From the NCBI GenBank assembly GCA_003427395.1, contig BFEA01000296.1, positions 1,561,999 to 1,584,204 on the forward strand: a stretch of 22,206 bases of DNA, read 5' to 3'. Source of the DNA: Chara braunii (lineage: Eukaryota; Streptophyta; Charophyceae; Charales; Characeae). A model generated the notes under the pieces. The model was not told the DNA's origin and made no database searches. It was given only the letters and a program-made list of their open reading frames with translations. Shown here in pieces: positions 16,787 to 22,206 of the stretch. The translations under genes and the position numbers were made by a program. How positions within the stretch are numbered: the first letter of the stretch is position 1; each line of letters starts with the position of its first letter.

Positions 16787-17459
16787 GCAGCCAGCTGGTT
16801 TAACACCCGGCAGGCCCGGCTTCAGGGCTAAGTATGATCGCTTGCTCAAAGTTGCTGTTGCAGCGATAACCAAGCGACAGCATGCCATGATTCATCATGC
16901 GAACAAGAAGCGCAAACCATTGGAGATTCAGGTGGGAAGTTATGTCTGGGTAAAGATTTCTGAGTTCTCAGAGGAGGAGGGAGTCTCACGCAAACTCCTC
17001 CCACTCTACTGCGGGCCTTGGGAAGTTTTCGATGTAATCGGGGAAGATCACTTTGGCCCTTCGTACGCTGTGGACGTGCCTGCTCACCTGCGCACATATC
17101 CCGTGTTTCACACATCTAAACTGAATCTCCATCGTGATGCCGAGACATTCGATTATCGTGAAGATATGATCCCTCGCGCAATCAAGGGCGGGCAAGAGAT
17201 AGATAGGATCAAACAGCATGTAGGTAAAGGGAGAAACAGACAGTACCAGGTTCATTTCATGTATCACCCGTTAGATGACCTCTACTGGATTTCCAAGCAG
17301 GAACTGCTACGCAGCGCACCACGCGTTGTCAAGGCTTACGAGCGACAGATCGCCGTTAACGCCTCACCGAAGATCGCAGCAAGGCTCTCTGCAACAGAGT
17401 ATTCTAGGAATCTATTTGCCTTGCTCGCCTACGACGCGTTTGCCGAGGACTCAGAATGA
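16725..17459 (+). CDS. pol: Pol C-terminal part: integrase C-terminal region and chromodomain-like tail
   Basis: Continues the integrase from TPNRLHYGW in the frame one base out from the upstream pol frame. It contains a helical linker, the VGSYVWVK block, a GPY/F-type GPWEVFDV motif (about 17012-17035), the YPVFHTSKL block, and a chromodomain-like end (about 17190-17340; EIDRIKQHV, QYQVHFMYHP, YWISKQELL). Chromodomains at this position define chromoviruses and are thought to direct integration to chromatin with particular histone marks. Homologous blocks lie in the same order in the fragment at 4807-5869. The stop at 17457-17459 is followed after 28 nt by the polypurine tract. The break could be a real mutation or a base-call error. 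Confidence 0.88.
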   Translation, partial: TPNRLHYGWQIRNPLSYLFPEQPAGLTPGRPGFRAKYDRLLKVAVAAITKRQHAMIHHANKKRKPLEIQVGSYVWVKISEFSEEEGVSRKLLPLYCGPWEVFDVIGEDHFGPSYAVDVPAHLRTYPVFHTSKLNLHRDAETFDYREDMIPRAIKGGQEIDRIKQHVGKGRNRQYQVHFMYHPLDDLYWISKQELLRSAPRVVKAYERQIAVNASPKIAARLSATEYSRNLFALLAYDAFAEDSE

Positions 17460-17487
17460 GTTACTCGCTCGAAGGGACCTCGCTCTT

Positions 17488-17500
17488 GAGGGGGGGGTAG
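17488..17500 (+). other. Polypurine tract of the main gypsy element
   Basis: GAGGGGGGGGTAG directly precedes the 3' LTR start TGTGATAAAC. It is the plus-strand primer site of LTR retrotransposons. Confidence 0.85.
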
Positions 17501-18776
17501 TGTGATAAACCGTCCGAACACGGACTGTAACACACAGCTGATTTCTGAGTTTTGCTCATAGACTGAATGCCCTACTGAGTTCCCCGCCTGCTAAGTCTGT
17601 GTGTGTGTGCTTGTTGGACTGCATGTCTGTCTGAGTGCTGGTTGGCTTGTGTGTGTGACCATGCCTGTCTGAGTGCTGGTTGGTATGAGTGTGCGTGTGG
17701 GTGGCCCGCCAGGGCACTTGTTCGTTCGTTGGGCCCTCAGGGCCGGTACTTACCTGTGGCCGTGTCTTTGAAGGGTTGCTGCAGGGGGAAAAGCACTCAA
17801 GTAGCGGGTAGGCCGGTACCGCACCCGGTAGGGGGGTAAATATGCCGGTACCGGAGGCCGAGCAGAAGAAGACAAAAGTGGCATTTTTAGAGTCCGGTAG
17901 TGTAGGCTAGGTCTAGCGGGTACCAGTCTGAGTCTAGGGCCTGTAGGGGCAATATCAGAGTCTGCAATGATGTTCCCTCCAAAAAGAGGAGGAGGTACCG
18001 GTTGCTTGGGAAGGCCAGCGGCCTGGAAGTCACCGCCCAGGAGGCAAGTAGGCCGCTATATCTTCTGGCCGGGCGGTAGACCCGGCCTCTTTTTCGGTGT
18101 GCAAGTTTGGCGACACACTGGTGGAGCGCTGGAGGGACCAGCGCTGGGTTGGAGCTGCACTGCTGGGGAGGAAGAAGAAGGACGCGAGGGAGGAAGGAGG
18201 AAGGAAGGAGGAAGGGGGAGGAGCGCCAGGGGTACTTACCTGGCTATGGTGGCAGCCATCTTCATCACCTTGGTGGGCGCTGCAGCAAGACATTCCCAGC
18301 CGGGGGGAGCTACACCAAGAAGCTTCGAGGCAGGGCTGGGCATGGCGGCCTGAACTGGAGCAACCATAGCTGCTCTGGGTTGCCCTTTGGACGTCGGAGC
18401 AAGGCCTAGTAGTCTGCCATAGCCTCGGCCTATGTGTGTGAAGAGTGGGAGAGGCCGCCATGGCTATGGTGGACCATGAGTGATACCTGCAGTAGAAAAG
18501 GGACTCGGACATGATTCTGGACCAGTCATTCAACATTGTATTATTATTTCTTGTATGAATAAGAGAAGGGGGAGATAAGGAGGAGGAGATTGTTGGGCGA
18601 AGAAGAAGAGCCTTCTCATTGTCTTTGCTGGTATACATCTTCTTCTTCTCCTTTCTTACTTCTTCTTCTTCTTCTACTCCTCTCTCTCCTCTCAAGTTCA
18701 TTCATTTCTTTCTGCAATTGGATGGCATTGTACTTCTCAGTGGATGTGTATCTCGAAATTGGACAGTGTCATAACA
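17501..18776 (+). mobile_element. 3' LTR of the main gypsy element (1276 bp)
   Basis: It begins TGTGATAAAC after the polypurine tract and ends GTCATAACA; termini are imperfect inverted repeats (TGTGAT/TGTTAT). The last 105 bp match the 5' LTR remnant. Inside are a 38-bp duplication (about 17622-17683), ACTTACCTG motifs at 17748-17756 and 18234-18242, a TATA-like CTATATCTT near 18055, a purine-rich block (18165-18230), and a pyrimidine-rich block (about 18640-18690). The minus-strand frame at 18030-18701 is low-complexity and not called. Confidence 0.82.
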
Positions 18777-18882
18777 ACCCTATTTTCTTCTCTCAATACT
18801 GTGGCTTTCTCACAAGTGCTACCTACCCCTATCTACTCCTAGTCCGATTGTATTTTTCCTTTTGAAGCCTATCTATGCACAG

Positions 18883-19083
18883 AAGTCGGGTGGCCCTGAA
18901 AGTTATGGGTCGACACTGGCCTCTGCTCTGCACAATCTGCTCTCCGCGGCGGCGAGCAGTACCCAGGCTTCTAATGCCTGGCACGAGCTGGGAAGCCGAA
19001 GCTACTTCCACAACCAGCCAGGAGGCCCACGCCAATTATCTCCACCTTTGAACCCGAAGCGTGTCGCTATTTGGGGGAAGACG
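18883..19083 (+). CDS. Candidate internal exon of an unrecognised host gene (67 codons, phase 0-0)
   Basis: A T-rich tract (TATTTTTCCTTTTG) and acceptor CTATGCACAG|AAG precede an open block of exactly 201 nt. It ends at a donor ACG|GTAGGT, with the reading frame in phase at both borders. The peptide contains ASALHNLLSAAASS and ends NPKRVAIWGKT; codon use and composition look protein-like. I recognise no domain. The exon begins 106 bp after the 3' LTR, so the retrotransposon may sit in an intron of this gene. No convincing upstream exon was found in the window. Confidence 0.42.
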
Positions 19084-19089
19084 GTAGGT

Positions 19090-19450
19090 TTTGCATGGTG
19101 AAGCCGCTTCAAAATCACAGAGTAGTTTCCTTCCCAGTGGAGGACCTCAGGAATATACTTGGAACGCAGTAGGTTTGGAATGGCAGAGAAGCTTCAGAAT
19201 GGGAAGCAGGAGCTATAGTGTGGAGGATGGAGGGGCAACTCAGAGAATGTGAGGGAGGAACTAGAGGATGGGAAGAGGAGAAGGCGAAGAGAGAGAAAGA
19301 GAATGGCAAGGATGGGCACGCTCAGGGAACCAAAGAAAGCAGTCAGAAATGGGGAGGGATAAGTCCGCGAATGGGAGAGAGCAACTGGAGGCGAGAGGGG
19401 TTCAAAAAAAGAAGGGAGGCACGAGAAGGGCAGAAAGCGAAGTAGTAGGA
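19090..19450 (+). repeat. Purine-rich degenerate repeat stretch
   Basis: The first half (19090-19240) has CTTCAGAATGG/GGAATGGCAGAG-like units akin to those at 9930-10330. The second half (19245-19445) is strongly purine-rich (GGAAGAGGAGAAGGCGAAGA and similar). Frames across it, rich in Arg, Glu and Lys on one strand and Pro, Ser and Leu on the other, follow from composition. Confidence 0.5.
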
Positions 19451-19506
19451 CAAGGGATGTGGCATACTGCGCAGCCACACGGGCCTGCAGGGCCTGTCCC
19501 GCAGTC

Positions 19507-19694
19507 TCAGCCTAAAAGCCTAGAAACAAGGGCTTACAGGCCCCGTGTCTGTGTCAGCCTGACAGCCTGAAAACCAGGGCCTACAGGCCCCGTGTCTGTT
19601 TCAGCCTGACGGCCTGAAAACCAAGGCCTACAGGCCCCGTGTCTGTTTCAGCCTGACAGCCTGAAAACCAGGGCCTATAGCCCCTCAGGCTTTA
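19507..19694. repeat. 47-bp tandem repeat, four units
   Basis: TCAGCCTGAC-type starts lie at 19507, 19554, 19601 and 19648, exactly 47 bp apart. Each unit contains CAGGCCCCGTGTCTGT except the last, which degenerates. It lies upstream of the TATA element of repeat B, so it may be part of U3. Confidence 0.93.
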
Positions 19695-19777
19695 GCCAGA
19701 AGCTACCTGGAAACTTCCGGAAGCTTCCTCAGGATTAGCCAGAAGCTACCTGGAAACTTCCCGGAAGCTTCCTCAGG
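19692..19777. repeat. 43-bp tandem repeat, two units
   Basis: TTAGCCAGAAGCTACCTGGA starts at 19692 and again at 19735. Each unit includes a GGAAACTTCC(C)GGAAGCTTCC segment rich in inverted GGAAGCTTCC motifs. It directly follows the 47-bp array. Confidence 0.93.
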
Positions 19778-19828
19778 GTCTAGCACGTTTGGGCATTGGC
19801 AAGAGCAGCCTCCTGGACGGGCCAGCAC

Positions 19829-19836
19829 TATATAAG
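19829..19836 (+). promoter_or_regulatory. TATA box of repeat B
   Basis: TATATAAG lies just downstream of the two tandem arrays. It is a canonical Pol II TATA element, with transcription expected about 30 bp downstream. Confidence 0.6.
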
Positions 19837-20438
19837 ACTGGCCTGCCCCACAGGCAGGGGAGTTCATAGGGACTGGCCAGGCACTTCACGTGCAGTCCAG
19901 GCAGAAGGCAGGAGGCAGTCTTCAGGATTCGGCAGCAGCACTCTGGAGGAGCGCTGCAGGAGTAGCGTTGACGCTAGCCGTAGTCTTCAGCGCTGGGCGC
20001 TAGTAGCTGCAGGAGTAGTCTTCAGCACAGGGTAGTAATAGTAGTAGACGTGTTGGAGAGAGATGGCTGGCGGAGGCCAGTGAGACTTACCTGTGGCGCC
20101 ATAGCTCCAGCTCCATCTTCGAGGTACCTGCATCAAGGCGCCAGCTTCACAGGTTAGTACCGGACAGAGAGAGAGAGAGAGTTCTTCTTCTTCCTCTTCT
20201 AAGTCCACCATCTCTTCTTCACCCTCTCACTACCTGACTTCTCAGTATCTGCGGACTACGAGAGAGGGAGAGAGAGAGCTGTGACTTGAGACTTGACGAC
20301 ATTGGATCCAGACTTGACATTGGGATTCAGACATCTGACGGGGATTATTTGGGACCTGTATCGCGGACTTGGTGTTGACGACATTCCCATCTTCCCCTCT
20401 TCTTTGTCTAACCCCCCTCTTCTTCGTCTGTGTATGGC

Positions 20439-20477
20439 GGGGACTGGCGCATTCTTCCTGTGNGAGCGCCAGGCCCC
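20439..20477 (+). other. Hairpin in repeat B with loop conserved relative to repeat A
   Basis: CTGGCGC (20444-20450) pairs with GCGCCAG (20466-20472), with four more G-C pairs beyond one A/G mismatch (20439-20442 with 20474-20477). The 15-nt loop contains TTCTTC and TGTG, as in the loop at 886-901, while the stem sequence differs entirely. Confidence 0.6.
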
Positions 20478-20640
20478 TTCCCACCATGGAATGATGATGA
20501 TGTGTGTTTGGGGCTGCATTGCAACATTGATTGTTCGGATCATTGGTATCTAAGTCTTCCGCTACGCTATCTTGGACTTTGTGAGAGAGGTCGGTTCTTG
20601 TTCTGGTCTGCACCTTTACGGTATGTGACAAGGGAACAGG

Positions 20641-21299
20641 AAGGACGGGTGCAGACAGAGAAATGAAGGGGACAGTCAGAGATGGGTAGGGAGCAGTCAG
20701 AGGCCAGGGGGCAGGCAATCGGTCGGAGCTGTTATAAGCTTGCTTGGGTCTTCTGCGCAGTGTTATGCAGGTACAGACGAGGACCAACTCAGGGCCCATA
20801 AGGTCCCTTCTGGGACCTGGGATTTTCTTTTCTTAGGGGCCAAAGGTTGTAACCTTCATGTCATCCTGGTGATGAAAATCCCCCTCATTTTCCTTGTCTT
20901 CTTCAAGACTTCAACCCCGTCCAAGATTAGCACTTCTTGTTATTTTTCCTCTTCCCAAGACTGAGCCAGAACTCTTGGCTTATTCTACTCTCTTACTTGC
21001 CTTATTCCATCCGGTCTTGTCTTAGTCCCCGTGTCCATTTCAGACAGTTTGTCGATTATACATTTTCTTTCTGAGCGCTAAGGTGTCGAGGTGTCTGAGT
21101 TACCAGGCAGGACCGCAAGCATCTTTCGTCCACGGATCAGGAGACCTAACTGGTGGCCGCTGTTCAGTGCCAGTCATGAACACTTGGTTCTTTGCTCTAT
21201 CCGGAGAGCAGCAGCCTTAATCCCCGGACTTCGGAGGCATACTCCCTATTTTCTCAGAAATAGGGCCTCGCTCTGGTTCAGCACGCCTCGTGCGCCCTG
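20641..21299. other. Non-coding stretch, no gene supported
   Basis: No convincing frame. There is a 7-bp perfect hairpin AGGTCCC-TTCT-GGGACCT at 20801-20818, and then T/C-rich sequence. It may be intronic or intergenic relative to the minus-strand exon at 21610-21740. Confidence 0.45.
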
Positions 21300-21492
21300 C
21301 TTCCTACAAGCCTCACAGGTGGTTCTACAGGTCTCGCACTGGTCCTACAGGCATGACAATTGATCCACAGGCCTTGCACTTGCTGGTTCTACCAGGCCTC
21401 GCAACATCCCTACAGGCCTTGCACCGATTCCACAGGCCTCGCACGCGCTTGTTCTACAGGCCTCGCACACGCTGGTTCTACTGGCCTCCATG
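21300..21492. repeat. Degenerate minisatellite (ACAGGCCTCGCAC-type units)
   Basis: About eight imperfect units of CTACAGGCCTCGCAC…GGTTCT spaced roughly 20-30 bp apart. The array lies in the putative intron downstream (minus strand) of the exon at 21610-21740. Confidence 0.75.
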
Positions 21493-21510
21493 GCATAAGT
21501 AAGCAGGCTT

Positions 21511-21634
21511 GGGGTGAGCATTGAAGGAGAGATCAAGAACGCCATACCTTTGTATTCCGAACCAACGCAGCTGGGGTGAGCATTGAAGGAGAGATCAAGA
21601 ACGCCATACCTTTGTATTCCGAACCAACGCAGCT
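21511..21634. repeat. 62-bp perfect tandem duplication across a splice donor
   Basis: 21511-21572 and 21573-21634 are identical. Read on the minus strand each copy contains the last coding bases of the exon at 21610-21740, the donor AAAG|GTATGG, and early intron sequence. Confidence 0.95.
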
Positions 21635-21740
21635 GCCTTCACATAAGAAGCATAAGGCTCCATAGCCATCAGTTTCTCCAAAGTCATCCTCCCTTTCTCT
21701 ACAAACTTCAGCCTTGCTCCTTCAGCGCATTTTGTATGAC
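21610..21740 (-). CDS. Candidate exon of an unrecognised host gene
   Basis: On the minus strand an acceptor GTGATGTGTTAG lies at 21741 and a donor AAAG|GTATGG at 21609. Between them is an uninterrupted 131-nt exon: two bases completing a split codon, then 43 codons. The peptide includes RLKFVEKGRMTLEKLMAMEP and YASYVKAAALVRNTK, well-balanced helical sequence that looks like a real conserved protein. I cannot name the family. Upstream exons would lie beyond the window's right edge. The donor region is duplicated (21511-21634), so an alternative donor lies at 21547. Confidence 0.5.
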
Positions 21741-21745
21741 CTAAC

Positions 21746-21940
21746 ACATCACTGCCAAGAATTCACAATTTCATATTTCCTAAGTAAATACTGAATTGAG
21801 GAAAATCACCCAGTTACAGGCAGGCAAAGGAAACAACATGGGGCCAGAGAACTACGCTCACTCATCACTGGCAAGAAATTCACAGTTCTGGATTTCCTGC
21901 ATAAATAGGAGGGAAAACACCAACCTACAGGGAATTAGAA
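21746..21940. repeat. Diverged direct repeat (about 112-bp spacing) in the putative intron
   Basis: CATCACTGCCAAGAATTCACA (21748 on, trimmed here) and CATCACTGGCAAGAAATTCAC (about 21863) begin two related stretches. Each continues with (T/G)ATTTCCT, TAAATA and a CCCAGTTACAGG/CAACCTACAGGG segment. They flank the acceptor side of the exon at 21610-21740. Confidence 0.55.
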
Positions 21941-22182
21941 AAAGTTAAAAGAAAAACAAAATAGATCAGAGCATACAATCGATGACAAGAAAGTTGGAAA
22001 AAACTGACAAATACCTGCGGCTGGTTTTCACTTTTGAAAATACACTGTGCTCCCCGTGGCATGGGAAATGACCCTCAACACAAACATATACTGTCTGCTC
22101 CGTAAAAAGGCTTTGCTTTACGTCTACAAGAAGGCTGCGCTTTCACATATATGTGGGGCCATAGGATGATTTCTAAACCCAA

Positions 22183-22204
22183 GGGGGGGGGGGGGGGGGG
22201 GGGG
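22183..22204. repeat. Poly-G run (22 G) at the window end
   Basis: A pure G homopolymer. Such runs are rare in nuclear DNA and often mark low-quality sequence or a gap edge. A real G-quadruplex tract is possible but cannot be told apart here. Confidence 0.9.
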
Positions 22205-22206
22205 AA

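Larger units (their letters stand above)
19780..20640 (+). repeat. LTR/promoter-like repeat B
   Basis: TATATAAG at 19829-19836 is the strongest TATA box in the window. Downstream are ACTTACCTG (20085-20093), the GGCGCCATAGCT block, GGTACCTGCA near 20123, a (GA)n run (20167-20180), the hairpin at 20439-20477 and the AAGTCTTCCGC block. The order matches repeat A. A degenerate primer-site-like TTGGTATC at 20543-20550 follows a CA at 20541-20542, so the LTR may end at 20542. No pol sequence follows, so this would be a solo LTR or an element fragment. The minus-strand 185-codon frame is not supported. Confidence 0.55.

Noticed and set aside
18234-18290. U1 snRNA gene or pseudogene
   Set aside because: Only about 10 nt match the U1 5' end; no Sm site or convincing stem-loops follow, and the motif recurs in different contexts.
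18030-18701. 223-codon minus-strand frame in the 3' LTR
   Set aside because: Composition is driven by purine-rich and TTC repeats; no domain, and it lies inside an LTR. Only the antisense donor at 18234 is kept as a finding.
19507-19694. CRISPR-like array
   Set aside because: The units are contiguous with no unique spacers, in a eukaryotic LTR-like context; it is an ordinary tandem repeat.
20242-20799. 185-codon minus-strand frame
   Set aside because: It crosses the LTR-like repeat B and its hairpin, contains an ambiguous base and shows no recognisable domain or exon structure.

Overview
The window looks like repeat-dominated nuclear DNA of a plant-lineage eukaryote. The reasons are a plant-style initiator-tRNA-Met primer-binding site (TGGTATCAGAGC), chromodomain Ty3/gypsy (chromovirus-type) retrotransposons, tRNA-derived SINEs, (CA)n tracts and short exon-like blocks with GT/AG borders. 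A streptophyte alga such as a Chara-like species would fit, but that is inference and no single feature proves it. Isolated N bases fall mostly inside repeats, as expected where reads from many near-identical copies disagree.

Layout. 1-1100: an LTR/promoter-like repeat (repeat A), then a (CA)n tract. 1206-3424: no firm gene, one TATA-like promoter region. 3425-4566: short retroposons made of modules, namely a tRNA-like SINE head and tail with or without a GC-rich/A-tract/AT-rich block. 4540-7086: a 3' half of a gypsy element (integrase end, chromodomain, polypurine tract, LTR) lying exactly between two identical 267-bp direct repeats. 7221-9045: candidate minus-strand host exons, with a tandem repeat that carries a retroposon insertion flanked by a 10-bp target-site duplication. 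9727-10540: another SINE and short tandem repeats. 10540-18776: the main gypsy element, with a 105-bp 5' LTR remnant, PBS, structured leader, gag, pol (one internal frame break), polypurine tract and a 1276-bp 3' LTR. 18883-19083: a plus-strand exon candidate. 19507-20640: a second LTR-like repeat (repeat B) related to repeat A. 21300-22206: minisatellite, a 62-bp tandem duplication across a splice donor, a minus-strand exon candidate and a terminal poly-G run.

In the main element, Gag (capsid, CCHC knuckle) and Pol (protease, reverse transcriptase, RNase H, integrase, chromodomain) lie in different frames that overlap by 28 nt. The overlap holds a canonical -1 slippery heptamer GGGAAAC in the correct phase, a 9-nt spacer and an 8-bp stem, so Pol is probably made by -1 ribosomal frameshifting. 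The leader just after the PBS can fold into three consecutive hairpins, the first built from telomere-like repeats.

The most unusual signals are: the frameshift signal; a hairpin in the LTR-like repeats whose stem sequence changes but stays paired while the loop is conserved; a recurrent ACTTACCTG motif (an exact antisense splice donor) in those repeats; and the 267-bp duplication flanking a truncated element, which suggests capture of retrotransposon cDNA at a staggered break.
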